DNA from: Branchiostoma floridae
Lineage: Eukaryota; Chordata; Leptocardii; Amphioxiformes; Branchiostomatidae
NCBI RefSeq assembly: GCF_000003815.2
Contig: NC_049995.1
Span: forward strand, 13,793,503 to 13,857,502
Reading direction: 5' to 3'
DNA length: 64,000 nt
How positions within the stretch are numbered: position 1 is the first letter of the stretch; each line of letters begins with the position of its first letter. Under the pieces are notes generated by a model. It saw only the letters and a program-made list of their open reading frames with translations, was not told where the DNA came from and searched no databases. Below are positions 1 through 13,600 of the stretch, piece after piece. A program made the translations under genes and the position numbers.

Positions 1-342
1 AACTATGGGAAATAAAATTGCCATTATGATTGAACAGTTCGATCATCAGTCATTCTATTTAGTAATTTATCACTGGTGAAGGACAGTGCAATCACGATCA
101 TTTCATTCAATATAAAACAGTATATAAAAGGCAGGTCAAGCTTTTTTCTACAGAAGAAGCAATTGTAAAAAGATGTCACTCTCAATTCCGCATGTAAGTA
201 ATTACTTATTAACTACTACCATTATCAAGTTGTACATGCGTCACAATTTTTTTGCCTAAAAAGTGTAACGATTTTCTATATTTTGGAAAAAGAATGAGTG
301 GATATTTCTGCATAAGCTATATGGAATTTCTATTCCACAAAC

Positions 343-3300
343 CTGGGTGACAGCCCAGAACACCGTCCTGTAGAGACCACTGTTCTTCGATGCCACATGA
401 CGGGATTCCGGCCAGACACTGGATGGTTCCTCCGGACATACACACGCACAGCTGACCGGTACTCTCAACACCCCATTCCTCTCCAAGCTAGGATGAAAAC
501 ATGTCAACAAATCTAAAACTCAAACCCTTCTGGTAGGTCAGAGACAAGCACAGACACACAGACTTTCACACACACAGTTAGCCAATGCTCTCAAGACCCG
601 ATTTTTCATTAAGTTGTGATGGCTAGCAACAAAGGCAAGCAGAGATGTCAGACACACACACACACACACAGAGCAAACACACATACATGGGCAAAGACAG
701 ATACACAACTGGCATGTACTCTTCACACACACACACACACCTCACTCCTCTCCGATTTTTTTTTTCGTCTTGGTCTGTTTTTCAAGATTTAATCCTAGGC
801 TAATGATACTTGCGGTCTAACAAATATACTTACAGCGTAGTACTGGTTGCCCTGCAGACAGCCGCACTCCTCGGCCCGCACACATCGGTCCCCGCTGAGT
901 ACATAACCCTCGTCACACGCGCAGCCCGGCAGTGTGGTCCGCGAGCACCGCATGGGCGCCAGAGGGTTAGCACAAGTAGCCGGGCAGGCTGTTACCAAGG
1001 AGTAGTGGCTGTTGGGTGGGCAGTCCACGCCTGAAGACAAACAAGATGGCACTTTGTTATTTTAGGATGGTTCGCTGGCACCGCATGGGCACCAGAGGGT
1101 TAGGGGGTTAACCACTAAGGGGAAGCAAGGTGGCACATTTAGAGCTGAGACAATGCATTCTGCGAGATGGTAAAGGGGGGCACGAAGTCAAGATAGAGTG
1201 GCGGACATCGGTGGGCAGTTCACGGCCGTGGGACTGTCTCATGATAGAGCAATATAATCTCAAAATAAATATTTATTGTTACTTGAATTATGTCAGCTAA
1301 ATTATGTCCAACCATTACAAGTTCTCTATTTTAATAAAAAGTGACCAGTAGACATATTTTAAATTTTCATGAAAGAATAAAGGCCCCAATAAATGTTAGA
1401 TAGATGACCTGGATATCTAATGATGGAACGTATTCTATAAAGTCACTACTTACCACAAATGTTACATTGGACCAGTTTAACAATATATTTATTTTTGAAG
1501 ATGATGACCAACTTACCACACAGGCTCTCGTCTCTCCATCCAACAATGACGACACCAGCGGCTGCGCATGCGTCGGCGTACGCCTCCATGGCGTTACACA
1601 TCATCTCGTGATCCCCGTTCTCAGCAGCCATGTCGTATACGCATGCGTCGAAGTAGTTTGCTGGGTTCACATAGTCAATGCAAGGCTGAAATGAAATTAA
1701 AAGTATGATAATCAATGTAACTTTTATCCTCATAGAAGTATGTAGTCAAGCAGTCATCATTGCTGCCATCTTATTCATCTAACGGATGTCTGGCTGTTTG
1801 TCATATCTTATTTTACTGTACCATAGAAAGAGTCCGTACCTTTGATAAGTATTGCTATAGATAAGAATAAATTGAAAGCTAGCTTGCATTTTTGCTTTAA
1901 GTGACAAATTCAAATGTACAATATAACTTTGGCACTTGTTATCTTGTTGTTTTTATGTATGCACATGTGCCCAGGATTGCCTGAAAAACAGGTCTACGCT
2001 GACCTGAGATGTATTCCTGGTAAAATAAATAAACTAAACTAAAACTAAAACTAGGCAAAGTGATACGAGGAAAGAAATTTAACCATATTACTTGCAAGAA
2101 CATTTTCGTCATATTCTTTAAGACCTCAATGCTATATGTAAATTTGTATACATTTAAAGCTACCCAATGTCATGTATTCTGCAATTAAACTTTAACTTCT
2201 GTGTCTTTAGCGGGAATGCTATATGAATATATTCGTACCTGGAAGGCTCCGTTGACATCGGTGATCTGCCCACAGTTTGTGGTACTCTCGAGCTCTCCCA
2301 TAAAGGCCTGGTCCACTGTGCTGATGTCAAACTGCTCCTGGTTTGGCAGGCAACTGTGGGATCACATGACAAAATATATTTTTTAACATACTATTGTTTG
2401 CCTTGATGGTCGCTTAAACCTCGAAGCTGCAAAATAGGATTGATTTTGCATAATGTACCTTACCGCCCTACACTCCTAAACGATATCAAGTGTGGCAATA
2501 AAAGCATGGACGAACGTATGTATCTCCGTAGACAGACAGACTTGGTTATAGTTATGGTTAAAGTTAATGTTAAGGTCAGGATTTGAATTAGGGTTAGGGT
2601 GCAGATAGACCTATCCTACTGTGGGTGTTATGTCTAAAAACAGTTCTAGTCCTGGTCATCTATGAGCCGAACTGTCCAATAGCCGAACCGTCCAACATAA
2701 AAAAAACGTGTTAACCATATGTGTATGTATAAGTTATACTTACGCCAAGTCATCAGGAGCCAGCCAGCTGTTGCCCATGTCCACCTCGTTCAAAGCCAGA
2801 GTCTGGTCAGGCCTCAGCAGCTCGTCGTCAGGGTTACCGTTAAAGTTGCCGCACAGGCCGTCAACTTGGCCTTTAGGAGGAAGGCACAGACTTGGGTTTG
2901 CTTACAAACTATTATAAGAATATACACTCGCACTCATCTATTTATTATAATTTGGATAAGTGAGTTTCATCATTTATAGCCGGAACTACGAGTTGTTGAC
3001 AAATTATAAGATCAAAAGACTTTACACAAACTTGCTACTGGTTAGCTGGTTTAGCAGGAACAGTAACCAGCACTTTGATGTAGCATATACTCATTGGAGG
3101 TGTCAATGTATATAGATATATTGCAATCATATATTATACACTCTGATAGAAATTCGTTGATTCTTATCAAGTTAAGGCCAAGGGGGAGACCTCAGAAGCG
3201 CCGGAAGGATCCAATTACAAAAGACACAGGACTGAGTCTCAAGTGAGTGGAAACAAGTGCAAAGGACCGTGCAACTTGGAAAGTCCTGACGGAGGGGAGC

Positions 3301-4653
3301 AAGGGGCCAGTCTCTGGCCTTAGCACTTAGGCAGGCAGGTAGGCATTTGAACATGCATGCTGCAAGGCTCTTGATGTAAATGTAAGTGCCTGTTTGGTTT
3401 CAGTTCAGTTTGGACGAACCGTTAAAACCTGCACATCCTTCTTACAAGTGCCAACCTACCTGCGTAGTCCGGAGGCACCTCCACCTCCACGCGGTGGTCC
3501 CCGTCGTACTTGACCGTGACGCACATGTCTGTCTCCACCATCACCATGTCCCCTTACCCTAACCCTAACCCCAACCCCTAACCCTAACTATGGGTCAGCC
3601 CAGGTGTTATGGCCCCCTTTCCACTAGACGGCGATCGCGCTGCGCTCTCACTGTGAACTAAATAGAATATGTGTATCTTTCGCTTTCACACTGAGTATGC
3701 TATACACATTGTAAAAGTGTGACCGAGAAGACAACAAAACACACAAAAAAGTGCAAAAAGATTTGTTTCTTGTCTATGCAATTCGTTGAGGGATATGTCA
3801 AATTTTAGGTCGCAGAGAGAGCGCGGTAAGATCTCCATCCTAGTGAAAACGGGATATACCAGTAACCTACCTGCGTAGTCTGGAGGCACCTCCACCTCCA
3901 CGCGGTGGTCACCGTCGTACTTGACCGTGACGCACATGTCTGTCTCGACCATTACCATGTCTCCGCTCAGACGAATGGTGGCCTGGCTGTTCAGGCACAC
4001 GGGCAGGGTTCTGCGGACACCGTCAATCTGTATAACATTGTTGAAACTTAGCGTCACTCAGGCTCAAAGTAACAAAGTTCATATCTCTTACCCAAACCCT
4101 AACCGGTGCCCTATCCTTAACCACTATCCACTAACCCGTACCCTAACCCGCGCCCTAAAACCTAACACTAACCTCTAAGCCTAGCCATGATTATATACTA
4201 ACCCGTACGGCCGTACCCCATCCCTAACCACTAACCCGTACCCTATCCCCTAACCCATAGTACCTAACCCCTTACCCCTAACCCGTACCCTAATCCTCAA
4301 ATCTAAACCTAACCCCTAACCCGTACCCTAACCCCTAAACCTAACCCTTAACCCGCATGCTAACCCCAAAACCTAAACCTAACCCTAACACCTAACCCTA
4401 ACACTAACTATAGTCATTGTCCTCACCATGACTTCCCGATTCTTCAGCAGCCAGATGGTGTGACCATACAGCGACAACTCCACAGCGTCCACGAAGCTGA
4501 CCCTGGTATCTCCCATGCGGTGCCCGTTCTTGGCGGCCACATTAAAGTTTCCGTGCCTGACCAGAGTATATTTGCAGGCCCCCTGGAAGAAGTAGCCCTT
4601 GCCGTCGAAGGTCTGGTAGTGGGGGTCACCAAAGGCCGTACACATGGCCACAG
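343..4653 (-). CDS. Cassette M6: VWD-C8-TIL-VWC-like (type B), last one in the window
   Basis: Exons: 4,427-4,653, 3,871-4,027 and 2,744-2,870 (VWD); 2,239-2,353 and 1,517-1,685 (C8); 834-1,030 (TIL); 343-487 (VWC-like). VWD hallmarks: [14 protein letters not shown] and [10 protein letters not shown]...DMGNSW. Its TIL ([17 protein letters not shown]...[15 protein letters not shown]) and VWC-like exons are clearly more divergent than those of M1-M5. The VWC-like exon ends at a phase-1 donor (gtttgt), so the gene continues past base 1. The 342 bases beyond it contain no further exon that I can recognise. Confidence 0.82.
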
Positions 4654-7600
4654 CTTTTGATAAAGATACAAAAAATATGTGTTAGGGCACTGCAACTTGA
4701 CTTGACTTGAATAAAACACACTGTCTGTCAGTCATTTTGTTCTTTTTAGCAGCATATTTTCATTTTCTGTTTGAGGGCGTAGACCAAATTATAATTAAGG
4801 CCTGTTGCTCATGTTAAGTTTTTATTCGACAAGTCAGGAATGATTATTCAAACATCCTGTAGACAGTCGTAACACCATATTATACTGATATAAAAATAAT
4901 TCAAATTATGAGTTTATACAAATAAATAAACTTTAAAAAGGGTACGAAAAGATTTAAAAGTCAAGAAAAGCGAGAATAAGCTGGAATGTCATACTAGCTG
5001 GGCAGGTCACGTGACCGATGCAATTATCCTCGATATCGAAGGTCTGCGGCATGTCATCGGGAGGAGGCGTTGTAGTAGGCTTGGGAGACTGCGTTGTAGT
5101 CGTTGTAGGTCTGGGAGTTGGTGTTGTAGTGGGCTTGGGAGTTTGGGTGGTAGTTGTTGTGGGTTTCGGTGTCTGGGTGGTAGTTGTGGTAGGTTTCAAT
5201 GTCGGAACTGAGAAAATGGGGGAAATGTCATTTGTAAAATTTCATCTCAGAGCGGCCTTCTAGCTACAAAGAAAAATTTTCTTTATAGATAGATTATGTC
5301 CACATGCTTCTAGTTCAAGAGTAGATACCAAATGACTTGAAAAAAGAGTCTTCACAACGTATCAAGACTCAGCCTGACGTAAACAATATTTGTTGTTTCA
5401 TTCATTTGTTGTTTAAGATATCCAGATAAAGCACGCTCCACATAGACGAAGTTAGCTTAGACAAACCGCCAGCTCCTGTTAAGACTTAAATGTACACTTA
5501 CCCTGGTGGCAACCAAAAACGCCGTCCTGCAGACTCCACTCAGCTCCAGGTAGACAGGACATTGGGACGCAGGTGACTTGGAAGTTGGGCTGACACTCAC
5601 AGTGCTGGCCGTCTTCTGTTCCCCACTGTTCTCCGAGCTAATAATACGTAAATGAAAACAAAATGGTCGTTTCAGTCATAATGAGCTACAAGAGGCGTGC
5701 TGTTCGTCTGTTTGTAACATTGTAATGAAAACTTCTGATTTGGAGTTCAAACGGTGCTGGGGAAAAGTGTCAAGATATTATGAAAGGAAACAAATAATAA
5801 ATTAGAGGTGTCAAATACTGCAAAGTGCAAAGCAAATGTAACTTTTTCCAATCAAATCAACTTTTTGCAATTACAGTAGAAAGAAAAAAGACAAAGTAAT
5901 GAGTGATTATGAAAAGGATTCCTTTTGGCAGAATGACACAGGAATGGGGACTGCATATGTCTCGTGCATACCGTGTGATAGTCCATCTCGTGCAGGCATC
6001 CGCAATCCTTGGGCTCGACACACGTCATGCCGCTCCAGATGTAGCCTGGGTCACACTCACAGCCCTCCACATTGGGCAGGCCGCACGTGGAGGAGGCAGT
6101 CGGGGTCCGGCAGCTGTCCTGGCAGGCCGAGGTGGAGTAAGAGTAGTGGCTGTTGGGTGGACACTGCTGGACTGATAAAAACGGGGATCAAATTCAACTT
6201 CTTCTTTAATGTTCTTTTGACATCTGTTGTCCCCGAAACTGTAAGGATGAACCTATCATAGCAAATTTGAATGGTGACATCAACAGTAGCACCTGCTATT
6301 CGAAAATTTATAGCTATTATATAGCTAAATGATCCATTACGAGGGCAGTCCTAGAATGGAACCCCCAAGGCAAAAGACGTAGAGGAAGACCTAGGCTGTC
6401 CTGGAGGCGAGGAGTCATGAAGGACCTACAACATGCAAAAACCTCGTGGCATGAGGCTAAGACAACCGCCAAAGACCGAGGAAGGTGGAGGCACCTCACC
6501 GAGGCCCTGTGTTCCAGAAGGGGCAAAGAGGATTAAGTCAAGTAAGTCAATATAGCTAAATGACCAATAGAATGGAGTGAGCATGAAAAAAACATTCCAC
6601 AACATGTAGCTGAAGAAAGAACAGGAAGATGACGACAACAACATTGGCCATCAAAACAACTCAAGGCAAAAAGGAATACAAACTGTAAGGCAGAAGGATA
6701 TTTACACTGGAAAACCTGACAGGGAACCTACTAGATATTGAAACCACAGAAAAAAAATCATAGAAGATTTTAACAACCCAAAAAGGCAAACAAGTATGTG
6801 GTTTGAAATCTATCATCAAAGAGATTTTGAAATATGGGGACACAGAACTTATACTTTCGTAGATAATAATAATAAAGTAGAATGGTACTCATTTATATGA
6901 ATTGCTTAAGACTGAACATTGACGATATTTTAAAGACCGTGACTTACAGCAATGTGCGTCGTCCCTCCAGCCCACAATGGTGACGCCGGCGTTCGCGCAT
7001 GCGTCAACGTACGCCTCCATGGCGTTACACAGCATCTCGTGATCCCCGTTCTCAGCAGCCATGTCGTATACGCATGCGTCAAAGTAGTTCAAGGGGTTCA
7101 CGACGTTGATGCAAGGCTGTTAGGTAGCAAAATCGTTAGATAGTTCAAATGGCTAGTTGTCATATAATTGGCGATGCAATTACGTTTTGTATATAAAACA
7201 ACATTTACACAATGTTTATGAACGGCCTTGTCGACTAATAGTGACCAGTTTACAGCTAAGAGATCATTCTGTCCACTGCTTTTTATCTGTTCCTCTTGAA
7301 ATATATTTTGTCTAGAAACACTTCGAAAACTGCCGGATCAGAACTTCTGCTTGGAGAATAACATAGTAACATATCAGTAATAGAATGTTTCTCGTAGCAT
7401 TATTAAGATTCTTTCATTTTTTACCTGGAAGGCCCCGCTGATGTCGGTAATCTGTCCGCAGTTTTCCACGCTCTCAATCTCCGTCAAGAGCGCCTGGTCC
7501 ACCGTGCTGATGTCAAACTGTTCCTGGAGTGGCAGGCAACTACAGCGGAACGCAGAAACAATATTATGTACGTGATTTTGAAGTAGTTATGTTCTACATG

Positions 7601-10600
7601 ATAGATGCTGATACCTAGATTTCTGTGCAAGAAGCGTAAAAACCCTTTCAGAACAACAACGGGCTTTGGTCCCTCCCAATTTGAATAGGGGACTCAGCAG
7701 TTCACAGACTGTTTTCTGCACTTACGGGCGGGACCCCTACGTGGACCGGTGGGATACCTTGCGGCTCCTGGGGGCCGGTCGGGCGCGGGGTTATATTAAA
7801 ATCGGACCTAAAATGAACCCGGACCCGGTAACAAATAGACATTGTGACCTACCCGTTGGGAGCACCGGTATCCGGTAGTCCTTGTTGGGGACAGATTTGT
7901 GACAGGCACGGGTGTAATTGATACCTTAGCCTTACAATGCTCCAATGTATGTATCTATACAATATGCTGTACGTACGCCGCGTCGTCGGGAGCCAGCCAG
8001 CTGTTGCCCATGTCCACCTCGTTCAGAGCCGGAGTCTGGTCAGGCCTCAGCAGCTCGTCATCAGGGTTACCGTTAAAGTTTCCGCACAGACCGTCAACTA
8101 GGCCTGTGGGGGCAACACATAAATAGTCATACCTGAACAGGAAGTCCATTCAAGGGACTGACATAACGTTATCAGGACCTATGTTGACAGGCGCACGCTA
8201 TAGACAGGATGATTGGATAGGATTTGATACTGGTGTCAAAATTGACAAAACAAGAACAGTCAGAAGACCGATACAAACAGATCTATTATGGACAGGTTAA
8301 AACAAGACTCTTCAAGCTTAAGTCAGTTGAAAAGTTATCTAAGAGGACAGCAAACAGTGGTAACACTGCCAAGGTGGTCCTCATGTAGAGGTGATCACGT
8401 ATGACAAAGGTAACTTACACCAATTCTTTTGCATGCAAAATAAAATTTGATACTTCCGCAGTTCACACGTGTTTGCGTTCATAACTGGATGTAATATTTT
8501 ATTTTACAAATCCTTAGGCTAACATCACCGCACTCTGTTCAGGCATTATTTGTTGTGTGTTTAGCAAGTAAAGTTAGTATTTTCTTATTACAGTATACGT
8601 ATAAGAAATAAAATGTTGTAATGCTCTCCATTTACACTGTGAGTTGATGCCTGCGGTTGCAATTTTACCACCATCTGGATGATCTGTATTGGTACACCTA
8701 GACATACTGTCCAGCCTACTTAGACACGTCTTATTAGTCCTTCATACTTCAACCTACTTGCGTACTCTGGCGGCACCTCCACCTCCACGCGGTGGTCCCC
8801 GTCGTACTTGACGGTGACGCACATGTCTGTCTCTACGACGACCATGTCCCCGCTCAGCCTGATGGTGGCCTGGCTGTTCAAGCACACGGGCAGGGTTCTA
8901 CGGACACCGTCAATCTGTAGAACATTTTATAAACTTATATACGTATACGTATAAGTGGCAAAACAAAAGCAGCTGCATGTTCTACTGCCCAGCCGACCCT
9001 AACATTTCTACGGACACCGCCAATTTGTAGGAAATGTTTTTTTTAGCTTCATTAACAAATGAGAAGCTACATCAACACGTTTTTTTCTCAGTGTAAGGCC
9101 ATTGACCACTTTCAGGCGCTGAACCACGCTCTCTGCATCGGCAGATACTCTCTCTAAGTCAGAACATCAAGCTTTGGCAAGTTGGACTAACTGAATCAAT
9201 AGGCGAAGCAGGAGTTACGAGAATGATAGTCTCTGCAATGAGGTACGTTTGTACGCTGATAATTAATTTCAATCTTATATCCGAATATTGACCACCAATT
9301 CAATACGTATCGGTCTCCTTTTTAGACTTCTCTTCTATTACTCTCAAGCAGTTCCAAAAAACAATACAGCAGGTTTAAAAAGAAGTCCATCCATTGTTAG
9401 CCCAGGACACAAACGTTAGTATCTGGACAGAACTTGAACATCTAGAACAAGCTGGAATAAAATACAGCATTACTTTCAACTACGTCGTCCTCACCATGAC
9501 TTCCCGATCCTTCAGCAGCCAGATGGTGTGACCATACAGCGTCAACTCCACGGCGTCCACGAAGCTGACCCTTGTATCCCCCATGCGGTGCCCGTTCTTG
9601 GCGGCCACGTTAAAGTTTTGGTGCCTGACTAACGTGTACTTGCAGGCTCCCTGGAAGAAGTAGCCCTTGCCGTCGAAGGTCTGGTAGTGAGGGTCACCAA
9701 AGGCCGTACACATTCCCACATCTATAGATATAATAGATACCATGTTATGGCCCTGCAAAATTAGATGGCAAAGACTAGTAAAACTAGTCGGCTCTTCACA
9801 CAACGTCCAAACGGACGAATGAGTGAGTTAGTCAATCAGTCAGTCAGTCAGTCAGCAAATGGGCGAGCAAGTGAATCAGTGAGGGAATTAGTCAGTCAGA
9901 CAGTCTGTAAGCCAGTGAAAGAGTAAGTGAGTAAGTTGTCCTGCAAATTGATATGAACAAAAAAAAACAAATACTCATATCTCTATTCTCAAGTAAGGTT
10001 CTCGTGCTACGTTTCTATTTGATGAATTACGAAGAAGATCGCATGCAGCCAGTATCAACATTATAGCATATTGCCATATGAAGTGTCAACGTGTCTGTAA
10101 AAAAGATACTGAAGGTTTTGGTCTCCAACACTTACAAGAATTTACAGCAAATTACAAAACAAAAAGTCTTACTAGCAGGACAGGTGTGTGGACCGATGCA
10201 GCTATCCTCGATGTCGAAGGTCTGAGGCATATCGTCAGGCCTGAGCGTTGTAGTGGGCTTTGTAGTGGTTGTAGGGGTCGGTGTTGTAGTCGGCTTGGGA
10301 GTTTGGGTCGTGGTTGTTGTGGGCTTCAATGTTGGAACTGAGAGAAGAAGCAGAATATATTCAAACGTCATGAACACAAGGCAGCTTTGAAAGGCTAGTA
10401 TTTTCCGTCTGGATACACGTGACACAAGACGTATGATCCCTAGAAACTCTGAACAAAATACATTGGATGCATTTAATTCTATCAAATCTCCAAAAAATAT
10501 ACCTGAATGACTAGTCACAAAAAAATATGTATATCAAAACATCCCCAACATATCACGTCATGGCGGTAAGTTCATGCTGTTGTGAAAACTGGTAAGCGTT

Positions 10601-13600
10601 CCATGGAAAGTCTGTTCTACATTGCCGGGATTCAAAGGAAGCTCTTTCTGCTGTTTGAAATAAACTGTACCCACTCTGGTGACAGCCCCAGACGCCATCC
10701 TGCAGGCCCCACTCAGCCCCAGGCTGACAGGACATCGGGGCGCAGATGACTTGGAAGTTAGGCTGGCACTCACAGTGCTGGCCATCCCATGTTCCCCATT
10801 GTTCCCCGAGCTAAGGATAAATGCATTAATAAAAGATTTATGACTAATCTTTTGATTATTAGAAGTCACTAGCTGTGTATGTTTAGCTAATCAATCAACC
10901 AATCGCCTATACAAAACTGGGCCTGTCTCATTTACATGAAAACGTTTTTATTTGATCATTTTAGGACTATTTTGCATTGGGACTTCTGTTTAGAAGATAG
11001 GGCATTAAGTTTCACACTGTTAATCAAGGACCATACTGTTCGTATCAGAAAGGCACTGTTCATAATATTTGCGTAGTCTGTGTCTACAATAATGCTAATG
11101 ACTTTTCATTGTCAAATGTCTATTTCCATGCATCTACCATGTACTTTTACTTATCATTCAGGCATAATCTTCCAAATATATGTTTCTACTTTTAACCGTA
11201 CTATAAAACAGAAGCGCTCAATTATTGAAACAGACCAACAAAAAAGCCATGCATTTACAGAGTTTTATAGTTACAAAATACCACAGGAACTCTTATTTAC
11301 CGCATGGTAGTTTCCTTCGTGCAGACATCCGCAGTCCTTCGGCTCGACACACGTCATGCCGCTCCAGATGTAGCCTGGGTCACACTCACAGCCCTCCACA
11401 TTGGGCAGGCCGCACGTGGAGGAGGCAGTCGGGGTCCGGCAGCTGTCCTGGCAGGCCGAGGTGGAGTACGAGTAGTGGCTGTTGGGTGGGCACTGTAGGG
11501 CTAGAAACAAACGGAAAAGAATAAACCATTTTTGTTAGAACACTTCCGCACTGAAAAAAGTTCTTAATAGGTATTATGGAAAGGTTTTGTCGAAGATGTC
11601 ATCACCATGATTGTTTTTTGCTGCAATGTCTACGTAGTAATTTAAGGTGTTGGATCTTACACTAAACTTTAATGACTTTTCAAACTTATCTCTGACTGCC
11701 TCATGGCAGACGTGTCAGACGGAAGTTTCTTAACTTAAAAATGACACGTATTTTATTTCATTTTGAAATACCACATCTTATGCACCTAGGGCCGTTTTCC
11801 TAGAGACATTACCAGACTCTAAGACAGTGTACTCACTACAGCCAGCTTGCTCTCTCCATCCGTCCAAGTGAATACCTGCCGCTGCACAGGCTTGGACGTA
11901 ACCCTAAAAAAGGTAAGGATATACTTAGCAGGGGAGACAATTATCAACGTCCTGATCTTTCAAAAGGGTAATGGTAAAGACTTGACAGGTGATGCTACAG
12001 AGACAGTTACAATATCATTTAATGCATGTGTCCCAAAGTTAGTAAGATCTGTCACTGGTGTTCCTGGGATAGCTCAACAATCTCTTAAGCCTTTTCATAC
12101 AACATTTCTATAATCTCCAGATTCTTTCAATGATCCTTCAATTATCTCAATGAGTTTTGGTCTGTCGTTGATTGCTACAAAACGGTAACCGTTTAATTGA
12201 ATCTATGTCTTAGTTTAACCATCAATGTCGCATTACTATATTATGACATCAAAACTTTCCATTGGATACCTCAAAGTTTTCACACATAAAGGTGTGATCG
12301 GCAGTGCTTCCAGACGCCGCCATATCATACACACAGTCGTCAATATAGTCCGAAGGCTCCACTGCAGCGAAACATGCGCTGAAGGGACTGTTGGTGTCCT
12401 GCAGATGTCCACAGAACTGCTGACTCTCCAGCTCCTGTACAAACGCCTGGTCAGCCTGGGTGATGTCAAACTGCTGGTCGGCAAGCACAGCAGGGCAACT
12501 GGGAATGGGAATAAAACATTGATGTATTCTATGACACACACACACGATGCATTATCATCAAAAGCGAGTTGCCACTCTCTCCCTCCAGACATTTCTGTCC
12601 TCCATAGCATTCTTTACATCCTCGGCCCGCATCTCCACATCCCGAGTAAGTTGGTCTATGTAGGTCAGTTGGGGCAGCCCAGCATGTGTATACACGTGTG
12701 CTGACTTCAAAAGAATGCGTTCACTTAAGCTAGTAAGCTATGCTTTATTCCTGAAACAGTGGTCGGCAAATCTACCATACCGAATGATGCCTATTGAAAA
12801 ACGAGTGACATATCAAAATAATATGGTAATCAGTTGATTCTGGTCTTCTGCATCCGCATCTCTTTTCAAGTCATTATGCCAAAGTCAGTTTTCGTTCCAG
12901 ACATCAGGTAGATTGTTGCTTTATATACAAAAGAAATGTGAAAAGGAACAGTGTTTATTGAAATAACACACTTTGCGCATCGTGTACTTTAATGGTGGTG
13001 TATTCCCTAAATAGCGAAATTCGAAATACTCAAGCAACTGGATATGATTTGGGAAATCACGTTAAAATAGTCCAGTTTCCAAAATCATATCCATTTGCTT
13101 GATCAATAATTGCTTTATGGCGTATCTTATCAACAGGAAGTCTGACCTTCATAGACGAAAGATGATGCATGCTCAAAAATAAAGATGAACATAAAGACAG
13201 AAAAGATGAAGATAAACAAAAGATGAAGATAAAGATAGAAAGAGCAAAAATTTGCTCACCTCATGTCGTCTGGGGCCACCCAGCTGTTTCCGAACTCCAC
13301 AGCGTTCTCAGCAGGTGCCTGATCAGGTTTGACCAGGTCGTCTCCTTGGATACCGTTAGCGTTGCCACAGAGACCACCAACCAGACCGGCAAGATGGGCA
13401 GGCAACTGGACTGTAACACTGTTAACATCAAGGTTAAGAACAGATATGAATATTCCGGTGGGTTCTCTAATGTGTTCGAAGTATGACTCTCCACAAACAC
13501 GGGACGTCCTATCCGAGGGACGGCTCTAGCCGAAGCTAGGTTCTCATTTTCAACTGAGTGAAGTGAGGAAAACCGTGTAAAGTTCATTTTCCAAGGGTGC

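Noticed and set aside
11225..11524. Plus-strand frames such as [24 protein letters not shown], seen five times across the window
   Set aside because: They are antisense shadows of the near-identical TIL exons and recur only because those exons are repeated.
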